Shown one piece after another: positions 46,981 through 55,406 of a stretch of 64,000 nucleotides of DNA; within the stretch, counting starts at the first letter, position 1, and each line of letters opens with the position of its first letter. The notes under the pieces were generated by a model. It had not been told where the DNA came from. It ran no database searches and saw only the letters and a list, made by a program, of their open reading frames with translations. Source of the stretch: DATBLZ01 sp036555065 (GTDB lineage Bacteria; Pseudomonadota; Gammaproteobacteria; Steroidobacterales; Rariloculaceae); assembly GCA_036555065.1 (NCBI GenBank), contig DATBLZ010000171.1, positions 5,443 through 69,442 on the forward strand. The letters are read 5' to 3'. Both the position numbers and the translations under genes were made by a program.

Positions 46981-47056
46981 GCGCCCGTAGCTCAAAGGAT
47001 AGAGCACCGGCCTTCTAAGCCGGGGGTTGCAGGTTCGAGTCCTGCCGGGCGCGCCA
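46981..47056 (+). tRNA. tRNA-Arg (UCU)
   Basis: 76 bases. GCGCCCG acceptor pairs with CGGGCGC; encoded CCA end. Anticodon stem CCGGC/GCCGG, loop CTTCTAA, anticodon TCT. Confidence 0.96.
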
Positions 47057-47090
47057 AGATCGACTAAAATGCGTCGCACAAAAGAACGCT

Positions 47091-47167
47091 GGTGGACGTA
47101 GCTCAGTTGGTAGAGCCCCGGATTGTGATTCCGGCCGTCGTGGGTTCGAGTCCCATCGTCCACCCCA
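47091..47167 (+). tRNA. tRNA-His (GUG)
   Basis: 77 bases including the extra 5' G (47091), opposite the C discriminator, that marks tRNA-His. GTGGACG pairs with CGTCCAC; anticodon stem CCGGA/TCCGG, loop TTGTGAT, anticodon GTG; CCA encoded. Confidence 0.96.
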
Positions 47168-47177
47168 CTCCCGCCGC

Positions 47178-47253
47178 GGGCCGTTAGCTCAATTGGTAGA
47201 GCAGTGGACTCTTAATCCATTGGTTGTAGGTTCGAGTCCTACACGGCCCACCA
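47178..47253 (+). tRNA. tRNA-Lys (CUU), integration target of an element
   Basis: 76 bases. GGGCCGT pairs with ACGGCCC; anticodon loop CTCTTAA gives CTT; CCA encoded. Its 3' part, from the anticodon loop through CCA, is repeated exactly at 49268-49315, so the gene is intact but served as an integration site. Confidence 0.97.
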
Positions 47254-47255
47254 CT
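47208..47255 (+). repeat. 48-bp direct repeat, left copy (attachment-site-like, within tRNA-Lys)
   Basis: Bases 47208-47255, from the anticodon loop to two bases past CCA, are identical to 49268-49315. The bases just outside (G/A on the left, T/C on the right) differ, which fixes the limits. It is the typical core used by tyrosine integrases. Confidence 0.9.
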
Positions 47256-47482
47256 TCGAACAACAACTTACGCAGTTTCCGAAGTCAGGCAAGTGTCCGC
47301 CAAAAGGCCCATTACCACCCGAGAGCCGCGTGCCTAGGTTACGCGACGACCTTTCTCCCGAACTCCCGAACGTCCATTGTTTGTGGTGTTTACCGACCTT
47401 CGTCGGATTCAGAGAACAATCTGTCGAATTTTCGCTGGTACGTCAATGCTATTCTGCGATGCCGAGGGCGGGGGAAAGCGGC

Positions 47483-47866
47483 ATGGCCAATCACATAGCC
47501 CACTTCGAGATTTTCGCGAGCGACGTGGAGCGCACTCGAAAGTTCTATGAGCGCGTTTTCGCATGGCGCTTCGAGGTTGGCGGTCCGCCTGACTTCTATC
47601 ACATTGTCACTGGACCTGCAGCCGAGCACGGCATCTCACGCGGGTTGATCGCCAAGCGTCAAGGCACTGCGGCCCAAGGTGTGGTCAGCGGTTTTCGTTG
47701 TACGATTAGCGTGAATTCCATCAGCGAAACCGCCGCGGCCATAGAAGCCGCGGGTGGAACGTTGCGCTCGGCTGTTATCGAGATCCCCGGCGTGGGCAAG
47801 CTCGTTGAGTTCGCCGACACCGACGGCAACATTGCCTGCGCGATGCAATACGGGCCCAGCGTCTAA
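47483..47866 (+). CDS. VOC superfamily (glyoxalase/dioxygenase-like) protein
   Basis: The 127-residue protein starts at the ATG at 47483 with GGGGGAAAG upstream. MANHIAHFEIFASDVERTRKFYERVF is the common first beta-alpha unit, with a possible metal His in IAHFEIF; the second half ends LVEFADTDGNIACAMQY with a possible Glu ligand. Members include glyoxalase-like, antibiotic-resistance and unknown proteins; the substrate cannot be told. It is followed after 19 bases by the AraC-type gene, which probably shares its transcript and may control it. Confidence 0.85.
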   Translation: MANHIAHFEIFASDVERTRKFYERVFAWRFEVGGPPDFYHIVTGPAAEHGISRGLIAKRQGTAAQGVVSGFRCTISVNSISETAAAIEAAGGTLRSAVIEIPGVGKLVEFADTDGNIACAMQYGPSV

Positions 47867-47885
47867 ATCGAGACACGTCCTCGGC

Positions 47886-48620
47886 ATGACTACCCTTGAA
47901 TCGCTGCGGACGTTTGTCGAAGGCTATCCGCAGGGTGGACGCATCGCGCCGCACACACACGATTGGGACCAGTTGGCGTTGATCTCGGAGTCAGCGGCTA
48001 TCGTCGAGACCGATACGGTTTACGTCGTGCATCCGGTGTTGAAAGGCTTGTGGTTGCCGGCCGGAGTCCAGCACTCGATCTACTCTCCACGTCGATTCTA
48101 TTTGCATGCCCTTTACTTTGAACGCGGCAGCCTGCGAACCGATGCAGGCCCACAAGTGTTGGGCCTCGACAGCTTGGCGCGTGAGCTTATTTTGTTTCTC
48201 TGCAGTGCCCCGCGAGCCTCGCAGCGTAGTTCACGGCATGCACATGCCTTGGCGCTGCTCGAGGAACTACTGCGCGACGCCAAGCCCGAGTCGTTCTCGT
48301 TGCCTCGACCTCGAAGCGAGCGAGCTCGCAAGCTTGCCGACTACTTCGCCGCGCGACCAAACGATGGACGCTCTGTCGAGCTCATTGCAGCAGAAGTCGG
48401 CGGCGCGAGCCTGCGCACATTTGAACGCTCCTTTGTGGAGGAGACAGGGCTCAGTCTGGCGGCTTGGCGACGGCAAAGCCGTTTGCTGACGTCACTGTCG
48501 CTATTGGCAGAAGGCAGGAGCGTCGGCGAGGTCGCTCACGCAGTGGGCTACGACACTGCGGCAGCGTTTAGCACCGCTTTCAAGCAATGTTTTGGCGTTT
48601 CGCCGTCGAGCTACCGCTAA
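47886..48620 (+). CDS. AraC family transcriptional regulator
   Basis: The 244-residue protein starts at the ATG at 47886. The N-terminal cupin-like sensor part (about 1-130, with APHTHDWDQLALI and LKGLWLPAGVQHSIY) is followed by a two-helix-turn-helix C-terminal domain (about 150-244): VELIAAEVGGASLRTFERSFVEETGLSLAAW and GEVAHAVGYDTAAAFSTAFKQCFGVSPSSYR (both cut short here; the AVGYDTAAAFSTAFKQ core is diagnostic). It is inside the tRNA-Lys island and likely regulates the island genes or itself. Confidence 0.9.
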   Translation: MTTLESLRTFVEGYPQGGRIAPHTHDWDQLALISESAAIVETDTVYVVHPVLKGLWLPAGVQHSIYSPRRFYLHALYFERGSLRTDAGPQVLGLDSLARELILFLCSAPRASQRSSRHAHALALLEELLRDAKPESFSLPRPRSERARKLADYFAARPNDGRSVELIAAEVGGASLRTFERSFVEETGLSLAAWRRQSRLLTSLSLLAEGRSVGEVAHAVGYDTAAAFSTAFKQCFGVSPSSYR

Positions 48621-48657
48621 GGCTGCGCGCCGGAGTTATCCATACGGAGAAACGACG

Positions 48658-49071
48658 ATGGCGACAAGTTCCAGAGTTCGAAGCATTCTTGCATTGCCGG
48701 CCGGATACGCGGCGTGGGTATTCGCGTTCTGGATGCCGATCTTTCTCACGTCTCTAGTGTGGCTCACTTTGAGCGAGGTCGGACAGCAGTTCTGGCAGGA
48801 GCAGCGGTACGACATTTTTCCGACTTCGGCCCTAATCCTTTTTCAGTTCGTCTGGCTCCTCGCAAACGGCGCGGCCGGCTTCGTCGCGCAATGGATCGGG
48901 AGAAGTCAACGTCTGGTCTGGATCGGCGGCGGGCTGCTGTTTGCCTATTTCGCCTACAACCACTGGTGGGCGCTGTGGGGCGTGATGCCGGACTGGTACA
49001 ACGTGCTGGTGGTCATTCCGGTCGTGCCGATGGTCTGGCTCGGCAGCTTCCTCGCCCGACGATTCACCTAG
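48658..49071 (+). CDS. small multi-spanning membrane protein, function unknown
   Basis: The 137-residue protein starts at the ATG at 48658 (GGAG upstream). Four hydrophobic stretches are visible (about 13-38, 59-78, 87-105, 113-130), rich in Trp, and no catalytic motif is apparent. I do not recognise the family. It is the last gene of the tRNA-Lys island, 37 bases after the AraC-type gene, and may form one unit with it. Confidence 0.7.
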   Translation: MATSSRVRSILALPAGYAAWVFAFWMPIFLTSLVWLTLSEVGQQFWQEQRYDIFPTSALILFQFVWLLANGAAGFVAQWIGRSQRLVWIGGGLLFAYFAYNHWWALWGVMPDWYNVLVVIPVVPMVWLGSFLARRFT

Positions 49072-49163
49072 GAGGCCCATGGCGCTCGAGCGAGTCGCAC
49101 GCTTCTCGGTGGGTGGTCGGTATCGGCGACTTGAGTACGCATAGCAGGCGGAAGTCGAATAAC

Positions 49164-49226
49164 TGTCCGCCAGCACCCCATGAAACCGCATACGTTCGGG
49201 GCGATATCTCACCCGAATTGGCGGAC
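49164..49226. repeat. short inverted repeat TGTCCGCCA / TGGCGGAC
   Basis: The arms are eight perfectly complementary bases 46 bases apart. A third TGTCCGCCA lies at 47294-47302 near the other end of the island. They may be integrase arm sites or the ends of a tiny non-autonomous element. Confidence 0.4.
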
Positions 49227-49267
49227 GAATTTTCGTAACTGGTTCATCGGCCTCGAAAACACGGGTA

Positions 49268-49315
49268 ACTCTTAATCCATTGGTTGTAGGTTCGAGTCCT
49301 ACACGGCCCACCACT
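49268..49315 (+). repeat. 48-bp direct repeat, right copy (partial tRNA-Lys)
   Basis: Identical to 47208-47255. It has the anticodon loop, variable region, T-arm and acceptor 3' strand with CCA but no 5' half, so it is not a functional tRNA. Confidence 0.92.
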
Positions 49316-49426
49316 CGCGCCTTGACCGAGCTCTTTGGTTACCGTGTAATCGCACCTGGGTGTCAGCTGCGCTCCGCAGTCGGACAGGCAACAACGTTGG
49401 TCGGGCCGCCAACGGCGGAGTAATTC

Positions 49427-50812
49427 GTGGTTGACCGACATGCGGCGCCAGAGCCGTTGCCGCCTGCGCAGCTTCTCGCTGAAAAACTCTTAGCCGGGCT
49501 CGAGCGCTTTCTACACATCGAAGCCGTGAGCGGAATCCTGCTGCTCGCGGCCGCTGCGACCGCATTCGTTTGGGCGAATTCGCCGTTCGCGGACGCCTAT
49601 CACGGCTTTTCGCACGTGCCGCTATCGCTCGGTATCGGCGGGTTTCTCTTCGCGCAACCGCTGCATTTCTACGTCAACGACGTGCTCATGACCGTTTTCT
49701 TTCTCGTCGCCGGGTTGGAAATTCGCCGCGAGCTCCATGATGGGGCGCTATCGAATCTCCGTCTGGCCGCGCTGCCGCTTGCTGCGGCTGCGGGCGGAGT
49801 CGCAGTCCCGGCGGCAATCTATCTCGCGATCAACCCCGACGCCGTCCTTCGCGAAGGCTGGGCGGTGCCGACTGCAACCGACATCGCATTCGCGGTCGGC
49901 GTGCTCGCACTCCTAGGTCGATCGATCCCGAGCAGTGTCCGAATTTTTCTTCTTGCGATTGCGATCATCGACGATATCGCGGCCGTCATCATCATTGCCA
50001 CGTTCTATTCCGGTGGGCTCGACCCATCCGGGCTCCTCATCGCCGGATCGGGTGTGCTACTCGTGCTGGGCTTTCAGCGGATAGGGGTTGGCGCGGCATT
50101 CGCGTATCTCGTGCCTGGAGCGATCCTGTGGTTTGGCTTATTCAGAGCCGGCGTTCATCCCACATTGGCCGGAGTCGTGCTCGGCCTCTTGACCCCGGTA
50201 ATCCCGATGAAACGGCGCGAGCGGCCGCTCGATCTGGCGATGAAGGCGCTGGAGCGTTTCAAGCGGAACGCCCAGTCACGGGGCCACGACCGGGGTGCAG
50301 ACCTCGCGCCGTTGAAGGACCTGCGCGCGGCGCAACGCGAATTGTTGCCGCCGGTCGTGCGTGTCGAGGCCGCATTGCATCCTTGGGTCGCGTACGGCGT
50401 CATGCCCCTGTTTGCGCTCGCGAACGCCGGCGTAAGCCTCAGCGGCTTGGAGCTCACGAGCGGATCGGCGCAAAGCGTCCTAATCGGAGTAGCAGCCGCG
50501 CTCGTCGTCGGCAAGCCCGTCGGCATCACGCTCGGAAGCTGGCTCGCCGTGCGGCTCGGCTGGTGCCATCTCCCACGCGGTGTTACGTGGCGAAGCGTGG
50601 CCCTCGTGGGCTGCCTCGGGGGCATCGGGTTCACGATGTCCATCTTCATTGCCACGCTTGCCTTCGGCAGCGAGAGTCTGTTGGCCGCCGCCAAATCGGG
50701 CGTTCTGATCGCTTCCGTCATGGCGGGCGTCATCGGGCTCATACTGGGTCGTATCGAAGTGGGCCGCGCGCGCGCATCCCAACGGTCACGCGACGCAAGC
50801 GCACGTGTCTGA
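49427..50812 (+). CDS. nhaA: Na+/H+ antiporter NhaA
   Basis: The 461-residue inner-membrane protein has about twelve membrane helices. The ion-site Asp pair is in [19 protein letters not shown], and [10 protein letters not shown] and [10 protein letters not shown] are further NhaA signatures. It exports Na+ in exchange for protons. The start is the GTG at 49427, and a long soluble insert (about 270-310, [10 protein letters not shown]...) separates two groups of helices. It lies immediately beyond the island boundary and ends 16 bases before the converging MFS gene. Confidence 0.94.
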   Translation: MVDRHAAPEPLPPAQLLAEKLLAGLERFLHIEAVSGILLLAAAATAFVWANSPFADAYHGFSHVPLSLGIGGFLFAQPLHFYVNDVLMTVFFLVAGLEIRRELHDGALSNLRLAALPLAAAAGGVAVPAAIYLAINPDAVLREGWAVPTATDIAFAVGVLALLGRSIPSSVRIFLLAIAIIDDIAAVIIIATFYSGGLDPSGLLIAGSGVLLVLGFQRIGVGAAFAYLVPGAILWFGLFRAGVHPTLAGVVLGLLTPVIPMKRRERPLDLAMKALERFKRNAQSRGHDRGADLAPLKDLRAAQRELLPPVVRVEAALHPWVAYGVMPLFALANAGVSLSGLELTSGSAQSVLIGVAAALVVGKPVGITLGSWLAVRLGWCHLPRGVTWRSVALVGCLGGIGFTMSIFIATLAFGSESLLAAAKSGVLIASVMAGVIGLILGRIEVGRARASQRSRDASARV

Positions 50813-50828
50813 GCGGCGGTGCGCGCGT

Positions 50829-52274
50829 TCAATGCGCCACGGGCGCCGGGGCGACCGCGGGCTTGCGCACGAAAAACGTGCTCGCGACGGCGAATAACGC
50901 GCCGACGGCGCCGACGAGGAACGCCGCACGAATGCCGCCGGCGAGGGCCTCGAGCGCCGTAGTGCCGCTTGCCGACAGCTCCGCGGTTTGCGCGGTCATG
51001 ATCGCGATGAAGAGCGCGACGCCGGCCGCCCCGCCGACCTGCTGGAACGAGCCCAAGACGGCGCTGCCGTGAGAATAGAGCTGCGGCGGCACCGACGACA
51101 TGCACACCGTGAAGAGCGGCGTGAAGAGCAGGGCGAAGCCGACGCACATGACGATGTGGCCGGCCAAGATGTACTGCCAATGGCTCTGCGTGCCGAGCAA
51201 CGTCATGGCCCAGAGCACGGCCGTGACGACGATGACGCCGGGAATCACGAGCTTCGCGGCGCCGATGCGATCGTAAGCCCGGCCCACGGTCGGCCCGAGT
51301 CGGCCCATGAGCAACGCACCCGGCAAGAGCAGCAGGCCCGTCTGCAGCGTGCTCAAGCCCAGCACGTTCTGTAGATAAATAGGCAGCAAGATGATCGTGC
51401 CGAACAGCGTCAGCATGAGGAGCGCGAACACGGTCAGCGAAATCGTGAACATGCGCGAGCGGAATACGCGCAGATCGAGAAGTGCTGCGTCGGTGCGTTG
51501 CAGGACGAGCTGTCGCCAGACGAACACGACCATCGCGGCGCCGCCGATCACGAGCGGAATCCACGGCGGCGGGTTGCCGGGCCCGGGCGGCACGCCGAGC
51601 AAGCTGATTCCGTAGACGCTGCCGCCGAACGCGAACGCCGAAAGGATCACCGACACGATGTCGAGCGGCGCCGCGCGCGGCGTCGTGACGTTCTCGATAC
51701 GCCGCCAGCCGAGCCAGAGCGAAAAGAGCGCGATCGGCAGCACGAGCACGAACATCCAGCGCCAGTGCAAGTAATTGAGGATCGCCCCCGACAGCACCGG
51801 GCCGATCGCGGGCGCAACGGAGATGACGGCCGAGACGAAGCCCATCGTCTTGCCGCGCGAGTCCGGCGGCACGAGCGTCATGATCGTCGTCATCAAGAGC
51901 GGCATCATGATCGCGGTGCCCGACGCCTGGATCACGCGCGCGCCGATGAGCGGCGCAAGACCGGGCGCAATCGTGGCCGCGAGAGTACCGAGCGAGAAGA
52001 GCGCCATCGCGAGAATGAAAACCGTGCGCGTGTGGAGGCGTTGGAGCAGGAAGCCCGTCATCGGAATACCGACGGCCATCGTGAGCAGAAACGCAGTCGT
52101 GAGCCACTGCGCGGCCGCGGCGGTCACGCCGAGGCTCTGCATGAGCGCAGGCGTCGCAACGGCCATCATCGTCTCGTTGAGAATGACGACGAACGACGAC
52201 ACCAACAACAAGTTGATGACGAGTCGATTACGCGCGGCGAGATCGCCGCCTGCTTCGAGGGTGACGGTACTCAT
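50829..52274 (-). CDS. MFS transporter, DHA2 (EmrB/QacA) drug-export family
   Basis: The 481-residue protein starts at the ATG at 52274 and has fourteen predicted membrane helices. Visible motifs: LNETMMAVATPALMQSLG (motif D1), GFLLQRLHTRTVFILAMALF (motif A region) and the RVIQASGTAIMMPL motif C. The DHA2 group exports drugs or lipophilic compounds by proton antiport. The substrate is unknown. It is divergent from the glycosyltransferase, with 63 bases between. Confidence 0.93.
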   Translation of the reverse strand: MSTVTLEAGGDLAARNRLVINLLLVSSFVVILNETMMAVATPALMQSLGVTAAAAQWLTTAFLLTMAVGIPMTGFLLQRLHTRTVFILAMALFSLGTLAATIAPGLAPLIGARVIQASGTAIMMPLLMTTIMTLVPPDSRGKTMGFVSAVISVAPAIGPVLSGAILNYLHWRWMFVLVLPIALFSLWLGWRRIENVTTPRAAPLDIVSVILSAFAFGGSVYGISLLGVPPGPGNPPPWIPLVIGGAAMVVFVWRQLVLQRTDAALLDLRVFRSRMFTISLTVFALLMLTLFGTIILLPIYLQNVLGLSTLQTGLLLLPGALLMGRLGPTVGRAYDRIGAAKLVIPGVIVVTAVLWAMTLLGTQSHWQYILAGHIVMCVGFALLFTPLFTVCMSSVPPQLYSHGSAVLGSFQQVGGAAGVALFIAIMTAQTAELSASGTTALEALAGGIRAAFLVGAVGALFAVASTFFVRKPAVAPAPVAH

Positions 52275-52337
52275 AGGGGTTGCGCATTGTGCGCCGGCGC
52301 GAGCGCGGCCGCCAGTCGTGCTGCATACTTGAGCTAA

Positions 52338-53417
52338 ATGAACGTTCTCTTGTATCGGCCGAGCTTGAGCGTTACGAGCGGCGCCGGGCAGCTCATCGCG
52401 ATGCAGGTCCGAGGCCTCGTCGCGCAAGGTGCCCGCGTCGAAGTCGGAGCGGCGCGCGGCGCGCTGAGATTCTTCGTGCGCACGGGCATCCGCGCGCGCC
52501 GGCTCGCGCTCGCGCGCGCCAACGCTCTAGCCGCCGCGAAGGAAAGAACAGAGATCGTCGTCGATCACGGTGCGTGCCTCGTGCGTGCGGACATCACGTT
52601 CGTGCACAACCTGTGTACGGAGGCGCAGCGCTTCGTTGCGCGCGCTGAATGGGTCGATGAGATCGAGCAGGAGCGCGCGTTTTTTGCCGGGCTCGCTGCC
52701 GATACGCCGATCGTTGCGAATTCCCATCTCGTCAAGGGCGCATTGATCCGCCACTTCGGGCTCGCGCCCAACCGCATTGCCGTGCATTACCCCGGATTTC
52801 GGTCGGCGGTTTTTGTGCCTGCGGCAACGCCGGCGTTGCGGGCGCGCGCCCGCGCGAGCATCGGGCTCGATGCCGAAACGTGCGTCGTCGGGCTCGTGAC
52901 GTCGGGCGATTTCGAGAAACGCGGCCTCAAGATCTTTTTCGAAGCTGCGGCGCGCATCGTCGAGCGCGCTGCCGGCACTCGGTTTCTCGTCGTCGGCTCA
53001 ACGCGCCTTCCCGAATGGGCGCAACACCATGCGCTCGTGACCACGGGCCGTGTCGTCTACCGGCCCAAGAATCGGCACCCGGAGCGCTGGCTCGCCGCGC
53101 TCGACGTGCTTCTGTATCCGGCGCCGTTCGAGGAGTTCGGCATGGTCGTCGCCGAGGCCCAAGCGCTCGGCGTGACTGTCGTGACGTCGCGTCGGGTCGG
53201 TGCCGCCGAATGTTTGCCACCCGACTACGCGCCTTGGGTCCTCGATCAGCCCGCGGCGGATGCCTTTGCGGACAAGGTCGGCGAGCTGCTTGCCGATGCG
53301 AATACACGGCAGCGGCTCGCGGCGGCCGCAGCCGCGACCGTGCGCAATTTCGATGACAGGAGCTACGTGCGCGCGACGGTCGGCGCAATCCTGGCTCAGA
53401 AACTTCGGCTCAGGTAA
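52338..53417 (+). CDS. GT4-type glycosyltransferase
   Basis: The 359-residue cytoplasmic protein has two Rossmann-like halves. N-terminal: MNVLLYRPSLSVTSGAGQLI. C-terminal: PAPFEEFGMVVAEAQALGVTVV, the EX7E-type motif of GT-B retaining transferases. It probably transfers a sugar to a surface polysaccharide or lipid; the sugar cannot be read. The 3' end overlaps the end of the outer-membrane barrel gene by 22 bases on the opposite strand. Its neighbours suggest a small exopolysaccharide/capsule set. Confidence 0.9.
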   Translation: MNVLLYRPSLSVTSGAGQLIAMQVRGLVAQGARVEVGAARGALRFFVRTGIRARRLALARANALAAAKERTEIVVDHGACLVRADITFVHNLCTEAQRFVARAEWVDEIEQERAFFAGLAADTPIVANSHLVKGALIRHFGLAPNRIAVHYPGFRSAVFVPAATPALRARARASIGLDAETCVVGLVTSGDFEKRGLKIFFEAAARIVERAAGTRFLVVGSTRLPEWAQHHALVTTGRVVYRPKNRHPERWLAALDVLLYPAPFEEFGMVVAEAQALGVTVVTSRRVGAAECLPPDYAPWVLDQPAADAFADKVGELLADANTRQRLAAAAAATVRNFDDRSYVRATVGAILAQKLRLR

Positions 53418-53917
53418 AGAGTCAGGCTCAAGACGTCGTGGAAGTTGTCGGGGCTGCCGCCCTGCGGGTCGGAGGGCAATAGATTGTCGCGGGCGAGGTT
53501 GTCGCCGGAGCGAAGCTCGACGCCGAAGTCCCAGTCCCGCAGTAGCTCCTTGAGCGTTACGCCGCCGCCCCAGTAGTAGCCATAAGCCGGGGTTTCGAGA
53601 TCGAGGCGCGCAGCGCCGAGGAAGAAGCCGACGGCCATGTTCTCCGAGACGTGCCGGCGATAGTCGACGGCCCGGATCGCAATGTAGAGATTCGAGTCGA
53701 CGTCATCGAGCTCGAGACGCGCGCCGATGTCGCTCTTCTCGCCGGCGGCACGCCGCACCCCGATGCCGACATGGGCGCTGCCGTTCGTCTCGCCGATCCA
53801 TTCGTCCTGCAAGGCGAATTTGCTTTCGAGCCTGTTCGCGCCCAAACCCAAGTCGACGAACCATTCCGCCCGTGCCGGCAGCGCGAGTAAGCAGAGGACG
53901 AAGGCTGCAGCTCTCAT
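53396..53917 (-). CDS. small outer-membrane beta-barrel protein, function unknown
   Basis: The 173-residue protein starts at the ATG at 53917 with a signal peptide (MRAAAFVLCLLALPARA). Regular alternating beta strands follow (WFVDLGLGANRLESKFAL, AHVGIGVRRA, AVGFFLGAARLDLE), ending in Phe (YLSRSF), the usual outer-membrane barrel ending. An 8-strand barrel is likely. No family is recognised. It follows the Wzi-like gene by eleven bases on the same strand, so the two probably work together. Confidence 0.75.
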   Translation of the reverse strand: MRAAAFVLCLLALPARAEWFVDLGLGANRLESKFALQDEWIGETNGSAHVGIGVRRAAGEKSDIGARLELDDVDSNLYIAIRAVDYRRHVSENMAVGFFLGAARLDLETPAYGYYWGGGVTLKELLRDWDFGVELRSGDNLARDNLLPSDPQGGSPDNFHDVLSLTLYLSRSF

Positions 53918-53928
53918 GCGGTTCGTCC

Positions 53929-55338
53929 TCAGAAGCGCAAGAACACGCTCGCGCGCGAATAAGACTCGCCGAACACGTCTTTGCCCACGTAAACCTCGCC
54001 ACCGAAGTGGAAGTCTCGCCATGCGCGGCTGTAGCGCAGCTCGAGCGCCTGCGCCCGCTCGTACGCGTATCCCGTGTAGTCCTCATTGTCGAGCGTGCGA
54101 TAGGTGGCCTCGAGCATGCCGCCCATGCGTCCCTGCCAACCGATTCGCGTCATGTAGCTCAATGCGCCGACGCCGTCGTTGAGGACGCGCATGTCGCCGC
54201 CCCAATGACCAATGACGTTGCCCTCGTTGCGCAGCCCATCCTGATAGATGTGATGAACGTACCAGGCGTTCTGCCATTCGCTTGCCTCGAACGTGAGCTC
54301 GACGCTTCGCCAGAGCATTGGGAAGTGCACGCCGGCCGAAAGCGCCGAATTGCCCAGGCGGACGTTGCTGTTCTTCGAAGTATCCTCCCCCGCGAACTCG
54401 AGGTAGAGGGCGAGCGGAACGTCGCCTTGGACCAGGAAGCTCGACGTAATCGAGGCAAGCTGGTTGCCGAAATCCTGATCGGTGCCCGTATTGTCCTCTT
54501 GGTTGGGGCGCAAGAACGCATCGAACATATCGCCGAACGAATCGGACCGCTCGCCGCCGCCGTACTGCATGAGCCGATTGAAGCCGATGGCCCAGCCGGG
54601 CAGGGGCTCGACCGAGACATGCATGCCCGCGAGCTGCGGATTCCCGGACGTGTACCCTCCCTCGAAGGCAATATTGCTCGACTCGCTCATCTCGGCGATG
54701 AAGAATTCATAGCGCAGTCCCAAGCGTGTGATCGGCGAATAGCTCGACAGTGTCACTGACGGCATCGTTTGCGCCTGCGTGCTGAGCAGCATGGCGCTAT
54801 CGGTCATCGGCGACAGCCAGTGATCGCGATACCCGACGTCGACTTGTGCGTGCTCGACGCCGAAGCTCAAGACGCTGCCCGTTGCGATCGTCTCGTCTTC
54901 GTAGGCGAGGAAGCCGCCGTTGAGCAACACGAAATCGCTCGGTTGCCAGTAAAGACTCGCCGATAGCTCGTAGCCGCTGCCCGAGGCCATGCCATGGCGG
55001 TTCGGCAGGCTGCTCGTCTCGGTCGATGCCGACGCTGCCGCGACGCTGAGATGCGTGAGCCCGGCGGATTTCATGTAGGGGCGCAGATAGCGGCGGATTT
55101 GCTCGCAGAGGACGGGATCCTTCGCGCACACGGCCGGCAGGGCCTCGAGCACGGTCGCAGCGGCGATCGGGCGCGTCAGGATCGGTTTATCGGCGAGGAT
55201 CAGCGCACGCTCGATCCGCCGCTCGATCTCAGGCGAGAGCCCAAGGGGCAGATAGGGGCTCACGCCGCGGGCATGGGCCGTAGGCGAAAGCAGGGCGGCG
55301 ATGCAGGCGGCCGCGATTCGTGATGGCACGACGCTCAT
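53929..55338 (-). CDS. capsule-assembly Wzi family outer-membrane protein
   Basis: The 469-residue protein has a signal peptide (SRIAAACIAALLSPTAHA), an N-terminal helical stretch (LSPEIERRIERALILADKPIL) and a long beta-barrel region typical of the Wzi family, with HWLSPMTDSAMLLS as a family-like segment and a C-terminal Phe (VFLRF). Wzi proteins sit in the outer membrane and help attach or assemble capsular polysaccharide at the cell surface. No wza/wzc/wzx/wzy genes are in the window. The upstream control region (55339-55606) is shared with the divergent adhesin-like gene. Confidence 0.88.
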   Translation of the reverse strand: MSVVPSRIAAACIAALLSPTAHARGVSPYLPLGLSPEIERRIERALILADKPILTRPIAAATVLEALPAVCAKDPVLCEQIRRYLRPYMKSAGLTHLSVAAASASTETSSLPNRHGMASGSGYELSASLYWQPSDFVLLNGGFLAYEDETIATGSVLSFGVEHAQVDVGYRDHWLSPMTDSAMLLSTQAQTMPSVTLSSYSPITRLGLRYEFFIAEMSESSNIAFEGGYTSGNPQLAGMHVSVEPLPGWAIGFNRLMQYGGGERSDSFGDMFDAFLRPNQEDNTGTDQDFGNQLASITSSFLVQGDVPLALYLEFAGEDTSKNSNVRLGNSALSAGVHFPMLWRSVELTFEASEWQNAWYVHHIYQDGLRNEGNVIGHWGGDMRVLNDGVGALSYMTRIGWQGRMGGMLEATYRTLDNEDYTGYAYERAQALELRYSRAWRDFHFGGEVYVGKDVFGESYSRASVFLRF

Positions 55339-55406
55339 CGGTATTTGACGTAGTAACGCCCGTTACGTCGCGAGTCGCCGATCGACGACGTCGCGAAGCA
55401 ACGACG

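Larger units (their letters stand above)
47256..49267. mobile_element. 2.0-kb tRNA-Lys island remnant without integrase
   Basis: The segment between the two 48-bp copies is 2,012 bases. It contains a VOC protein, an AraC-type regulator and a small membrane protein, all on the plus strand, and reads visibly less GC-rich than the flanking housekeeping genes. No integrase, transposase or excisionase can be seen, so it is either the remains of a larger island or a passenger mobilised in trans. The 228-base leader (47256-47482) before the VOC gene has no recognised feature beyond a TGTCCGCCA at 47294. Confidence 0.7.
49072..49426. other. 355-base gap with right island boundary and a small inverted repeat
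   Basis: I see no gene here. It holds TGTCCGCCA at 49164-49172 and its near-complement TGGCGGAC at 49219-49226, and then the 48-bp tRNA-Lys copy at 49268-49315. A frame on the minus strand encoding GLEPTTNGL is the usual tRNA artefact and not a gene. Confidence 0.6.

Noticed and set aside
46748..47163. Minus-strand frames with GLEPPTLCSQ and DLNPRPSAP-like words
   Set aside because: They read through the tRNA-Pro, -Arg and -His genes and are translation artefacts.
48832..49314. Minus-strand frame encoding GLEPTTNGL and similar words
   Set aside because: These words are the well-known false translation of tRNA sequence; the frame crosses the partial tRNA copy and the membrane-protein gene.
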